39,572 nt of DNA from Micromonosporaceae bacterium (GTDB taxonomy: Bacteria > Actinomycetota > Actinomycetes > Mycobacteriales > Micromonosporaceae). Made by a program: the position numbers and the translations under genes. The notes under the pieces were generated by a model. The model was not told the origin of the DNA, ran no database searches, and saw nothing but the letters and a program-made list of their open reading frames with translations. Shown here in pieces: positions 10,034 to 19,320 of this stretch. The first letter of the stretch is position 1. The number at the start of each line of letters is the position of its first letter. The stretch is from positions 1 through 39,572 of the forward strand of contig JAEHDK010000300.1 in assembly GCA_016880465.1 (NCBI GenBank), written 5' to 3'.

Positions 10034-11140
10034 TCACGGCTGCGGGGCGGCCACCTCGAGGGACATACGGTGGGGCAGCAACAGCGGGCGGTTAAGTAGC
10101 ACCCGCATGACCTGCCGTCCGTACGCGTCGGGTTCGAAGCACATACGGGACCACTGCGCCGCCGCCTCACCCATGTGTTGCCGCCCCTCGTCGTCATTCA
10201 GGAGCGCGGCGAGCGCCGCGGCGAGCGCTTCCGGTGTTTCGTCGAGTGGTGCGAGGCCCGTAACGCCGGGCAGGAACGCGTCACCGCTGCCGCCGTAGGC
10301 CGGTGCGACCACCGGCGTGCCGGCCAGCTGTGCCTCGAGGAGCACCAGACCGAATCCTTCGCCGGACGCGCGCCCTCCCTGGCGCGTGCGGGTGGCGAGC
10401 ACGAAGAGGTCCGCGTCGGCCAGCAATTGAGCGAGGTCGGGGTCGCTCAGGCCCGGTGCGAGCCGGCACCAGGGAAATGGAGCGATCGCCTCCAGCAGCT
10501 CGGTGGGAGCGTGACCGGTACCACAGATGGTCAGTCGTACGCGGTCGTCACCAGCGATCCGCAGCGCATCGAGGAGGGTCGGCAGCCCCTTACCGCGCCA
10601 GTCGTCCAGCCGGAATGTCGTGACCACGTTGAACACACCCGGCACCCGGGTGCCCCGGGCTCCGGCATCCACCAGCGTCCGGTACCACGCTGGCGAAACT
10701 CCGGGGAGAAGGACGTTTGCCGGGCAGGTCGTCACGAGGCCGCCGGCGCTGAAGTTGCTCACGGCCACGACGCGGACATCCGAGCGCTGCATCATCCAAT
10801 GACCCCGCACGTTGCCGCGCGACCAGATCTCACGGCCGTGCAGAATCACCGTGGCGCCCGAGTAGTTCTCCAGGTGCGCAACAGCGGCGACCACGGGCAG
10901 CAGATTGCAGTGGGCCACCACGAGACGGGTAGGTCCTGGACTGCACCGCACCGCCCGGCGCGCTTCTCGCACAAAACGCACCTTCGTGTCGAGTCCGTGC
11001 ACGCGGTCATGCCGGACCAGGTTAAGCCGGCGGTACGGGACCTCGAACCGTTTGAACACAGACTCTACCGTCGAGACATATCGTTCGATGCCGCCACCGA
11101 GACCCTCCGAGGGCGCGAGAAGCAGGACATTCTCATCCAT
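10034..11140 (-). CDS. Glycosyltransferase family 4
   Basis: From MDENVLLLAPSEGLGGGIERYVSTVESVF; FNVVTTFRLDDWRGKGLPTLLDAL and GEGFGLVLLEAQLAGTPVVAPAYGG (EX7E-type C-terminal motif). Start overlaps end of upstream gene (11133). Confidence 0.88.
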   Translation of the reverse strand: MDENVLLLAPSEGLGGGIERYVSTVESVFKRFEVPYRRLNLVRHDRVHGLDTKVRFVREARRAVRCSPGPTRLVVAHCNLLPVVAAVAHLENYSGATVILHGREIWSRGNVRGHWMMQRSDVRVVAVSNFSAGGLVTTCPANVLLPGVSPAWYRTLVDAGARGTRVPGVFNVVTTFRLDDWRGKGLPTLLDALRIAGDDRVRLTICGTGHAPTELLEAIAPFPWCRLAPGLSDPDLAQLLADADLFVLATRTRQGGRASGEGFGLVLLEAQLAGTPVVAPAYGGSGDAFLPGVTGLAPLDETPEALAAALAALLNDDEGRQHMGEAAAQWSRMCFEPDAYGRQVMRVLLNRPLLLPHRMSLEVAAPQP

Positions 11141-12380
11141 CGTCTCTCCTAGCCAGGATGCGCCACGTCGACCGCGCCTGGGTGTTGTGGTGCGGCCGCG
11201 GTGGCTCAAGGCCCGGTCGCTCAGCCGCTGCTACGCGAAGCTGATCGAGCACGTTGCGGTCGTCTGTTGTAGCGCGCCAGGAACGGTAGACGTCCCCCGC
11301 GGCGCGCCGGCACTCCAGACGCTGCGTCGGCGTCCTGGTCGCGATCCGTTCGATTTCGATGCTGAGCGCCGTTGCCGTCAGAGGGCGGACAACCGCGCCA
11401 CCGCCGCCGTCGAGAACGTCTGTCCATGGCGTCTGGTCCGAGCAGACGACCGGGCATGATGCGGACAGGCTCTCCGCGATGACATGGCCGAAGTTCTCGC
11501 CGCAGGTGGGGAACAGGAAGGCGTCGTAGCGGGCGAAGGTCTCCCGTACCCGATCGGCGGTCAACTCACCCAGGTAGCTGACCCGAACCCCAGATGGGAG
11601 ATGCTCGATAAGTCGCCGGCAGCGGGACCAGTACTGGACGTCCTCAATTGGGCCGTAGATGTCCACGCTGACCGGGTGCGCCACTTTCTGCAAGGCGGTC
11701 AGGGCGAGGTCCAGGTTCTTCTTGGGCGAGATCCGGCTGACGAACACGAAGCGCGCGGGTCCTTCGTTGCCGGCTAGAACGGCTAGCGGCTCTGCCGGTA
11801 GCGTCAAGCCGTTCAGGACGACCATGATCCGTGCGTCCGGAAAGAGTGCTCTGATCTCGGCCGCTTCCCTTTCGGTGGACGCGTGCCAAAGGATGCCCGT
11901 CCTCCTTAGGAACGGAGCCCACCAGCGCAGGAAGGCCAGTTTCTTCCGTGTCTTCAGGGCGAGAGCACCGGCGGACAACTCTCCCCGCGGCGCGAGCAGA
12001 ACGGTGTGTGCTCGGATCAGTCCCAGTCGGCGTGCCACGACAGGAAGGACGCTGAAGGGCGGCGACCAGAGGCTGTTGAGGTACAGGACGTCGAAGTCCT
12101 GCGTGTGCAGCTCGCGCAGCAACCTCAGCCACTGCGATGGTCGCCGAACCGGAAGGTAGAAGACGCGGGAACGGCCGCGGTCGATCCAAGTGCCGGACAA
12201 GCCAGGGTACGGCTGCGGACTACCGACGTCCCGATCCTCGGTGACCAAGGTGACCGCTACATTCGCCGGCGCGGTATCGACGATATGACGGACCGACCGC
12301 ACCGGGCCACCGCCACGAAAGCCGGGCTCGAATGCGCTCGACATGATCAGCGCGCGGAAGCGACCACCGTCCGCCGTCAT
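11133..12380 (-). CDS. Glycosyltransferase family 4
   Basis: 415 aa; FRGGGPVRSVRHIVD N-terminal loop, RFVFVSRISPKKNLDLALTAL, CGENFGHVIAESLSASCPVVCSDQTPW. Confidence 0.88.
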   Translation of the reverse strand: MTADGGRFRALIMSSAFEPGFRGGGPVRSVRHIVDTAPANVAVTLVTEDRDVGSPQPYPGLSGTWIDRGRSRVFYLPVRRPSQWLRLLRELHTQDFDVLYLNSLWSPPFSVLPVVARRLGLIRAHTVLLAPRGELSAGALALKTRKKLAFLRWWAPFLRRTGILWHASTEREAAEIRALFPDARIMVVLNGLTLPAEPLAVLAGNEGPARFVFVSRISPKKNLDLALTALQKVAHPVSVDIYGPIEDVQYWSRCRRLIEHLPSGVRVSYLGELTADRVRETFARYDAFLFPTCGENFGHVIAESLSASCPVVCSDQTPWTDVLDGGGGAVVRPLTATALSIEIERIATRTPTQRLECRRAAGDVYRSWRATTDDRNVLDQLRVAAAERPGLEPPRPHHNTQARSTWRILARRDDG

Positions 12381-12456
12381 GCTCGGTACCCGTTAGAGAA
12401 CATCACCCCGAGCTGGGCATCGACCCGGAGGACTGCGCAGAAGGACGTCAAGGCTG

Positions 12457-13353
12457 TCATGCACCCCACTCGGACGCCGGAAGCTTCCACCGCGACAGAG
12501 CCTCGAGCATCTGAGACACCATCTCGTACCAGGACGGTGGCCGATAGCCCGTCAGCGAGAACAGTGCCTCCGCCGACATCGATCTGTCGCAGATGAAGCT
12601 ATCGTCGAGCGTGATCTCACCCGACCACCCGTAGACTTGGCGGATGAGGCGAAGCAGCTCGTACTTCGAGATCGGCTCCGCCGCCACGTGGTACAACCCG
12701 GCGAGATCGGCACGAGGTAGCACGATCGTCCGGAGGAGGCGGGCGAACTCGGGCGTAGTCACACCGGTGTAGATCGCCCTCGGGTAGCCCCTGACAGTCC
12801 CTGTCTGGGACAGGAACCAGTCGACAAGGGACCGGCTGCTGGCGAGTCCGTGACCGATGATGGATGTCCGCAGGGTGAGCGACGGTCGGGTGATCTCGCC
12901 CAATAGCTTCGAGCGCCCATAGAGATCGGGGGGATCCGGGACATCGGTCTCCAGATAGTTGCCGCGGATACCGGAAAAGACGCAGTCGGTACTCACGTGG
13001 ATGAGCCGGATGTCGCGTTGCGCGCATTCTTGGGCGAGCAGGTGCGGGAAGAGGGCGTTGATGGTGACCGCACAGACGGCATCCCGGATCTCCGGCATCT
13101 GCTTGATCAGACCGACAGCGTTCACGACAACGTCCGGCCGGATGTTCTCGAGCAGCCGGCGGAGCCGGTCCAGCGCGGTGACGTCCACGCCAGATGTGAT
13201 GCGGGCCGCCACCTCGGCGGGGAAGAACTCCGTGGGGTCCTTCGTGGACCGCGCGGAACCATACACGTCGAGTTCGGGGGCAGCGCTCAGCTCACGCATC
13301 AATGCATGGCCAAGCATTCCGGTGACGCCGAGAACCAGGACTCGTCGGGTCAT
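12457..13353 (-). CDS. RmlD-superfamily sugar-nucleotide reductase, FnlB/CapF-like (UDP-L-FucNAc pathway), without CapF cupin domain
   Basis: From MTRRVLVLGVTGMLGHALMREL; NAVGLIKQMPEIRDAV, STDCVFSGIRGNYLETDVPDPPDLYGRSKLLGE, LRTSIIGHGL; ATGA overlap with upstream GT at 13350-13353. Confidence 0.8.
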   Translation of the reverse strand: MTRRVLVLGVTGMLGHALMRELSAAPELDVYGSARSTKDPTEFFPAEVAARITSGVDVTALDRLRRLLENIRPDVVVNAVGLIKQMPEIRDAVCAVTINALFPHLLAQECAQRDIRLIHVSTDCVFSGIRGNYLETDVPDPPDLYGRSKLLGEITRPSLTLRTSIIGHGLASSRSLVDWFLSQTGTVRGYPRAIYTGVTTPEFARLLRTIVLPRADLAGLYHVAAEPISKYELLRLIRQVYGWSGEITLDDSFICDRSMSAEALFSLTGYRPPSWYEMVSQMLEALSRWKLPASEWGA

Positions 13354-14705
13354 CGTCGCTGTCGCTTCCGCTGGTGAACTCCGGCCCCGCCCGCACGGGC
13401 GACCGCCCTGATAATGTCGGCGAGGGCCCACGAGTTCGTGCTTTCGCTCATCACCCGGTTGTAGTAGTCGTGCCCGGTCTGGCCCATAGCAAGGAGGCAC
13501 TGCCGGGGCGTGTTGTAGGCCCGCCGTAGCACCTCCGCCAACTCACCTTGGTCTCCAGGACGCGAGACAAATCCAGCGCCGGCATCGCGGACCACTCCTG
13601 CCGCGTCTCCCGCTATCGCGGCGACTATCGGCTGACCGCAGGCCAGGATCGACTGGATCTTGCTCGGCATGGTGATCCGGAACAGCGGATCGTCGGCCAG
13701 CGAGACCAGTTGGACGTCGGCTGAGGCCATGACGTCCGGCATCCTGTCCCGCGACACGGGGTCGACAAAGTGGACCGTACGCAATTGGAGTTCGTCAGCC
13801 AGCGACCGCAGCGGCACCGCCTCGATGCCCTCACCGACCAGGACCAGATGGAAGTTCGCAAGGTCGCGAAGCTGGCTCATTGCCCGGATCGCGACATCCA
13901 GCCGTTGAGCCGAGCCTAGATTGCCGGCATACATGACCACGAACTCATCCGTGAGACCCAACGACCTACGCAGCTCGTTGCTGGGCGCTAACGGCTGCAT
14001 CAGCTTCTCGTCGGCCCAGTTGTAGACAACCGAGACCTTGCTTTCCGGCACTCCGCGCTGCTGGAGCACCTCACGCATGCCCGGAGACGAGACGGTGATG
14101 TGATCAGCCCAGCGGTACGTCTGTTCGGTGAACCCGACGAGTGCCGTCTGCGCGACGCGGCGAGCCACCCCCTCAGTGAGGAACCCGGAGGCGAAAACCG
14201 AGTCCGGCCACAAGTCCATGATCATCAGCACATATGGTGTTCCCCAGCGTAACCGGGCCGCCATGGCCGGTATGGCCGCCGTCGCGGGGGAGGAGTAGAC
14301 GAGCGCCACGTCGGCGCGGCGGAGCACACATGACCCGAACATGGTCGAGGATGCCGCGTAGCTCAGGTAGTTGGCCATGCGCCCGAGGACGGAATGGCTG
14401 TGGTTCGGGTAGAGCGGCGTCCGGACGACGCGGAGACCATCCCAGGTTTGCCTCACTCGCCGGTAGGCCGCGTAGCCCGTCTGGACTCTGCCCGTCGGGT
14501 AGTTCGGTACTCCGGTCAGCACGTCAGCCACGAGCCCTTGCCGGCGAAGCGCTTGCGCTATAAGCAGCGGGATAGCGGTGGGTTCCGGCGGGAACCATTG
14601 AGTGACGAAACCCACCCGGGCAGGCGGCGTGGGGCCAGTGTCGTCCGCGTCCGCGCACGAGCGGATACCGCCATCAAAGACATTCGCGTACAGCGTGTTC
14701 GTCAC
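13350..14705 (-). CDS. Glycosyltransferase family 4, WbuB-like (candidate L-FucNAc transferase)
   Basis: GFVTQWFPPEPTAIPLLIAQALRRQGLVADVLTGVPNYPTGRV, KVSVVYNWADEKLM, FVVMYAGNLGSAQRLDVAI; GTGA overlap with upstream gene at 14702-14705. Confidence 0.82.
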   Translation of the reverse strand: MTNTLYANVFDGGIRSCADADDTGPTPPARVGFVTQWFPPEPTAIPLLIAQALRRQGLVADVLTGVPNYPTGRVQTGYAAYRRVRQTWDGLRVVRTPLYPNHSHSVLGRMANYLSYAASSTMFGSCVLRRADVALVYSSPATAAIPAMAARLRWGTPYVLMIMDLWPDSVFASGFLTEGVARRVAQTALVGFTEQTYRWADHITVSSPGMREVLQQRGVPESKVSVVYNWADEKLMQPLAPSNELRRSLGLTDEFVVMYAGNLGSAQRLDVAIRAMSQLRDLANFHLVLVGEGIEAVPLRSLADELQLRTVHFVDPVSRDRMPDVMASADVQLVSLADDPLFRITMPSKIQSILACGQPIVAAIAGDAAGVVRDAGAGFVSRPGDQGELAEVLRRAYNTPRQCLLAMGQTGHDYYNRVMSESTNSWALADIIRAVARAGGAGVHQRKRQRR

Positions 14706-15406
14706 GTTGCGTCATCTCCCCTACCGCACAGCGACGGGGGGCTGGGTTCGCGGCTAGGTGCAGAGGTGGTGCGGGTTACTCTCCTGGTGGTGGTCGTACC
14801 CTGAAACTCAGCACACGTTGGGCTGCCGGGCGCGGTAATGCCGTCCCGGCGCAGCACGGTCCGCGCGGTCTCGGCAAGGATTTGTAGGTCGAGGCGGAGT
14901 GAGCGGTGGTCGACGTACCACACGTCGAAGCCGAACTTCTCTTCCCAGGTGAGTGCGTTACGGCCACGGACCTGCGCGAGTCCGGTGACGCCGGGCCGTA
15001 CCTCGTGGCGGCGGGCCTGCTCGGGGCTGTAGCGGTCGAGGTACTCGACGAGCAAGGGACGCGGTCCCACCAGGCTCATGTCGCCGCGCAGCACGTTCCA
15101 CAGCGTGGGCAGCTCGTCGAGGCTGGTGGCCCGCAGCCATTTGCCCACCCTGGTCAGCCGGTCACCGTCCTCGGTCCGGCCCTTGGCCGGGTCTACCGGG
15201 TGCATGGTTCTGAGCTTGATCAGCTCGAAGGGGGCGCTGTGCAGGCCGGGCCGTACCTGCCGGAAGAGCACCGGCCGGCCCAGGAAGAGTGCGACCACGG
15301 CCGCCACGGTGAGTGTGATTGGCAGCGTGACCACCAGGATCGCCGCGGCGACGACGACATCCACAAGTCGTTTGAGGGAGTCGTACGGTCGGCGCTGGGG
15401 TGTCAC
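14702..15406 (-). CDS. Small (PglC-like) initiating undecaprenyl-phosphate sugar phosphate transferase
   Basis: From GTG at 15406: VTPQRRPYDSLKRLVDVVVAAAILVVTLPITL, GRPVLFRQVRPGLHSAPFELIKLRTM, SLDELPTLWNVLRGDMSLVGPRPLLVEYL; only one N-terminal hydrophobic segment. Confidence 0.9.
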   Translation of the reverse strand: MTPQRRPYDSLKRLVDVVVAAAILVVTLPITLTVAAVVALFLGRPVLFRQVRPGLHSAPFELIKLRTMHPVDPAKGRTEDGDRLTRVGKWLRATSLDELPTLWNVLRGDMSLVGPRPLLVEYLDRYSPEQARRHEVRPGVTGLAQVRGRNALTWEEKFGFDVWYVDHRSLRLDLQILAETARTVLRRDGITAPGSPTCAEFQGTTTTRRVTRTTSAPSREPSPPSLCGRGDDAT

Positions 15407-16536
15407 GAGTGTCGCTCCAGGAACTCGCCGATGCTGTCGAGCACTCGCTGAAGTTGAGCTTCGCTCAGGGCCGATCCGCTCGGCAGATTGAGTCCCTCCT
15501 CGAACAGCCGCTGCGCCGAACCGTTGATCATCGTTCGTGCTTCCGAGTAGAGGGGCTGCAGGTGCATGGGTTTCCACACTGGGCGGGTCTCGATGCCCTG
15601 CGCCTTGAGATGCCGCGCGAGTTGGGCGGCCGTCCAGCCGGCCTGCGTCGGGTCCGCGACGATGGTGGTAAGCCAGCAGTTCGCCTCGACGTCGCCCTCG
15701 GCCAGGATGCGAACACCTGGTACGGCGGCGAACAGTTTCGCGTATCGTTCCCGGACTGCGTGTCGGCGGGTCATCATTTCATCCAGTCGGCGCAGTTGCG
15801 CCCGTCCCAACGCAGCCAGCAGGTTGCTGAGCCGGTAGTTGTAGCCGACCTCGGTGTGCTCGTAGTGGACGACCGGTTGCCGCGCCTGCGTCGAGAGGTA
15901 CCGGCATCGGGCAGCCAGTTCTCTCTCGTTGGTGACCAGCATGCCGCCGCCGGAGGTCGTCATGATTTTGTTTCCGTTGAACGAGAAGACTCCAACGCGA
16001 CCGAACGAGCCGGCCGGTCGACCCCGGTGGGTCGCCCCGAGGGCTTCTGCGGCGTCCTCTATGACGGGAACCTCGACGGCCGCACACATCGGCAGGAGCC
16101 GGGTGTAGTCCACGCAGGCGCCGAACATGTCCACAGGGATGACGGCGCTAGCTGCCCTGCCCGCACGCCGTAGTTGGGTCAGCACGTCGTCGAGGAGCGC
16201 GAGATCGATGTTCCCCGTGGCCGGATCGCAGTCGACGAACACGGGGTGGGCGCCGGTGTAGGTGACCGCGTTGGCGGTGGCTACGAAGGTGAGTGTGGGT
16301 ACGACGACCAGGTCGCCCGGCCCGGCGCCCACGGCGAGCAGCGACAGGTGTATCGCGGCGGTCCCCGAGCTGACCGCTACCGCTTCGGCCGTGCCGACCC
16401 GCGCCGCCATCTCCCGCTCGAGGGCCTCGATGTCCGGGCCGACCGGTGCGACCCAGCCCGATCGCAGTGCCCGGACCAGGTAGGACTCCTCCAGAGCCCC
16501 GATGTCTGGCGGAGACAGTAGTACCTGGTTTCTCAT
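15403..16536 (-). CDS. DegT/DnrJ/EryC1/StrS family PLP-dependent sugar aminotransferase
   Basis: 377 aa; NQVLLSPPDIGALEESYLVRALRSGWVAPVGPDIEALE, VIEDAAEALGATHRGRPAGSFGRVGVFSFNGNKIMTTSGGGMLVT (PLP Lys), GYNYRLSNLLAALGRAQL. Confidence 0.92.
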   Translation of the reverse strand: MRNQVLLSPPDIGALEESYLVRALRSGWVAPVGPDIEALEREMAARVGTAEAVAVSSGTAAIHLSLLAVGAGPGDLVVVPTLTFVATANAVTYTGAHPVFVDCDPATGNIDLALLDDVLTQLRRAGRAASAVIPVDMFGACVDYTRLLPMCAAVEVPVIEDAAEALGATHRGRPAGSFGRVGVFSFNGNKIMTTSGGGMLVTNERELAARCRYLSTQARQPVVHYEHTEVGYNYRLSNLLAALGRAQLRRLDEMMTRRHAVRERYAKLFAAVPGVRILAEGDVEANCWLTTIVADPTQAGWTAAQLARHLKAQGIETRPVWKPMHLQPLYSEARTMINGSAQRLFEEGLNLPSGSALSEAQLQRVLDSIGEFLERHS

Positions 16537-16783
16537 GTGTCGGCCGCTGGATTATGCGCAGTCGGTGGAGCCGTCTTGATCAACAGGGCCTCCCGGCATT
16601 CCTCATAGTCGGCCCTATCGGTCTAGCAGATCGAGTAGCGTAGAAAAGGAGCTAACCAGCGCTAACACCCATTAGGGTGAAGTCACCTCCAGATCAGGAG
16701 TTACATAGCGGTTACTGTGCATCTTGGTCCAGTCACGCCCTATCTTGATGGCCGAGCGGCCCGCCACCGGACATCGGCGCTAC

Positions 16784-16801
16784 CCCGCCAGACCTGGCGG
16801 G
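16784..16801. promoter_or_regulatory. Perfect inverted repeat CCCGCCAG-AC-CTGGCGGG, candidate operator in divergent intergenic region
   Basis: Direct reading: 8-bp arms separated by 2 nt, about 41 nt upstream of the GTG at 16843. Confidence 0.45.
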
Positions 16802-16842
16802 TCATCGTCATGGCCGGCGCGCACGACCATCGATAACCAGGA

Positions 16843-17874
16843 GTGACTGTGAGCTTTCTGCCTGCCGGCTGCCGCGTTCTGATCACCGGTGGCACCGGTT
16901 CGTTCGGCCGGGCCATGGTCCGACGTCTGCTGGACTCCGACGTCGGCGAGATCCGTGTTCTCAGCCGCGACGAAGCCAAACAAGACGCGATGCGCCGACG
17001 GCTCGCGGATGATCGCGTTCGGTACCACGTTGGCGATGTCCGCGACCCAGAAACAGTGCTGAGGGCGACCCGGGACGTGCAGTTCGTGTTCCACGCCGCA
17101 GCGCTCAAGCAGGTGCCTTCCTGTGAGTTCTTCCCGCTCGAGGCGGTTCGCACCAACGTGCTGGGCAGCGTGAACGTGATCGAGGCAGCAGACCGCAACG
17201 GCGTCAGCTCGGTGGTGTCGCTCAGCACCGACAAGGCGGTCTATCCAGTCAATGCGATGGGCATGAGCAAGGCCCTGATGGAGAAGGTCGCGCAGGCCCA
17301 TGCGCGGAACAACCCGCGCAGCTCGACCGTGGTTTCCTGCGTCCGGTACGGAAACGTGATGTATTCGCGAGGGTCGGTGATTCCACTCTTCATCGAGCAG
17401 ATCAAGACGGGCAGGGCGCCGACCGTAACCGACCCCGCGATGACCCGCTTCCTGATGTCGCTGGCCGAGTCGGTCGAACTTGTGGAACACGCCTTCACAC
17501 ACGCGCGGCCGGGCGACTTGTTCATCTGGAAGGCCAGCGCATGCACAGTGGGCGACCTCGCTGAGGCCCTCTGCGAGTTGTACGACGTCCCGCCCAAGTT
17601 CGAAGTCATCGGGACGCGGCACGGTGAAAAGAGCGATGAGACGCTGGTCAACCGCGAGGAACTGGTGCTGGCGGAGGATCTCGGAAAGTTCTTCAGAGTC
17701 CCGGTCGATGCTCGCGACCTCAACTACGAGCTGTACTTCTCCGACGGTGATCTGGCGCTGGCGAAAATGGCCGATTTCAACTCCGCCAACGCACCCCGGC
17801 TCGACGTGCCCGGCATCGTGCGCTTGTTGACCACCCTGCCCGAGATCCGAGCGGATCTCGCGTCGCGTGGATAG
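16843..17874 (+). CDS. fnlA: UDP-GlcNAc 4,6-dehydratase/5-epimerase (FnlA/CapE family)
   Basis: RVLITGGTGSFGRAMVRRLL, AAALKQVPSCEFFPLEAVRTNVLGSVNVIEAA, SLSTDKAVYPVNAMGMSKALMEKV, CVRYGNVMYSRGSVIPLFIEQI, GTRHGEKSDETLVNREE. Confidence 0.88.
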   Translation: MTVSFLPAGCRVLITGGTGSFGRAMVRRLLDSDVGEIRVLSRDEAKQDAMRRRLADDRVRYHVGDVRDPETVLRATRDVQFVFHAAALKQVPSCEFFPLEAVRTNVLGSVNVIEAADRNGVSSVVSLSTDKAVYPVNAMGMSKALMEKVAQAHARNNPRSSTVVSCVRYGNVMYSRGSVIPLFIEQIKTGRAPTVTDPAMTRFLMSLAESVELVEHAFTHARPGDLFIWKASACTVGDLAEALCELYDVPPKFEVIGTRHGEKSDETLVNREELVLAEDLGKFFRVPVDARDLNYELYFSDGDLALAKMADFNSANAPRLDVPGIVRLLTTLPEIRADLASRG

Positions 17875-18131
17875 CCACCCGGTACCGGTGTCTGGCAAAC
17901 GCGCCACGGCCGGGACCGGGCAGCGGGGTGCGCTACCACGACAGGTGCGGGTGCAAAGAGCGGTGACATGCTGATGGGAATTGCATCGTGCGGGGTGAAC
18001 GCCCGGCAGGGCCGGCGCGTGCGGGTACTGCTCGGCGCGCTGGGCCGGCCGGAGCCGGTGCGACCGGCGCGCGCCGGTGTGTGTCCGAACGAGAACATGG
18101 TGCTCAGAGCGGCCGCCACCGGGGCGGGCAG

Positions 18132-19256
18132 ATGACCCGGGTGATGACGGTCGTGGGTACCCGGCCAGAGATCATCAGGCTGTCCAGGGTGACGAGGTTG
18201 CTCGATGACACCGTAGATCATGTTTTTGTCCACACCGGACAGAACTGGGACGCCGCGCTGTCGGATGTGTTCTTCACCCAGCTGCGGTTGCGTCAGCCCG
18301 ATCGCTTCCTGCGGGTCGACACCTCGTCGCTCGGAAAGGTGCTCGGTGGCGTGCTCGCTGGCGTCGAGGAGGTGATCCAGGATGTGCGTCCGGACGCCCT
18401 GCTCGTGCTGGGGGACACGAACAGTTGCATCGCCGCGCTGATGGGCCGGCGGATGCACGTGCCGGTGTACCACATGGAGGCGGGCAACCGGTGCTTCGAC
18501 CTGAACGTGCCCGAGGAGACCAACCGGCGACTGGTCGACCACATCTCCGACTTCAACCTCGTCTACACCGAGCACGCTCGGCGCAACCTGCTCGCCGAAG
18601 GGCTGCATCCGCGACGCATCATGCACACCGGCTCGCCGATGCGCGAGGTCCTGGACCACTACCGGGATGACATCGCGCGGTCGGCGATCCTGGGGCAGTT
18701 GGGCCTCGAGCCGGACGGCTACTTCGTGGTCAGCGCACACCGTGAGGAGAACGTCGACTCGGCGGATCGACTGCACCGCCTGCTGGACTGCCTGCGCGCG
18801 GTGCGTCGCGGGTGGGGGCTGCCGGTGCTGGTGTCCACTCACCCACGCACCCGCAAGCGGCTGGAGGCGCTCGCGGGCAAGGCTGGCCCGCTCGACGGGG
18901 TTGAGTTCCACGAACCGTTCGGCCTGTTCGACTATGTCCGCCTGCAACTGGACGCTCGCTGCACGCTGTCGGACAGCGGGACGATCAGCGAGGAAGCCGC
19001 GATTCTCGAATTCCCGGCGGTGACCCTGAGGGAGTCCATCGAGCGGCCCGAGGCGCTGGATGCCGGTGGGATCGTCATGACCGGATTGGATCCGGGCGCG
19101 GTGGTCGAGGCCGTCTCCGTGATGACCGCGCAGGTCACCGCGGGCGGCCTCTTCTGCCCGGTGGACTACCAGGTCCCGGACACGTCTCGGCGGGTTGTCG
19201 ACTTCATCCTCTCCACCTATCGGCAGCACCATGCCTGGGCTGGCGTCCGCCGCTAG
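18132..19256 (+). CDS. fnlC: UDP-HexNAc 2-epimerase, FnlC/CapG/WecB family
   Basis: From ATG 18132: MTRVMTVVGTRPEIIRLSRV, VYHMEAGNRCFDLNVPEETNRRLVDHISDFN (MEAGNRCFD as in CapG/FnlC), SAHREENVD, LSDSGTISEEAAILEFPAVTLRESIERPEALD. Confidence 0.88.
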   Translation: MTRVMTVVGTRPEIIRLSRVTRLLDDTVDHVFVHTGQNWDAALSDVFFTQLRLRQPDRFLRVDTSSLGKVLGGVLAGVEEVIQDVRPDALLVLGDTNSCIAALMGRRMHVPVYHMEAGNRCFDLNVPEETNRRLVDHISDFNLVYTEHARRNLLAEGLHPRRIMHTGSPMREVLDHYRDDIARSAILGQLGLEPDGYFVVSAHREENVDSADRLHRLLDCLRAVRRGWGLPVLVSTHPRTRKRLEALAGKAGPLDGVEFHEPFGLFDYVRLQLDARCTLSDSGTISEEAAILEFPAVTLRESIERPEALDAGGIVMTGLDPGAVVEAVSVMTAQVTAGGLFCPVDYQVPDTSRRVVDFILSTYRQHHAWAGVRR

Positions 19257-19320
19257 GGGTACGCCTCGGGATTATCCGGATTCGGCATAGTCTACGCGCT
19301 TCTTGTCTAGAATATGGACT

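Noticed and set aside
16780-17907. 375-aa minus-strand ORF opposite fnlA
   Set aside because: Antisense shadow of a well-supported SDR enzyme.
17724-19232. 502-aa minus-strand ORF opposite fnlC
   Set aside because: High-GC shadow ORF; low-complexity composition rich in R/H/Q/V, no family motifs; plus-strand frame encodes a clear epimerase.
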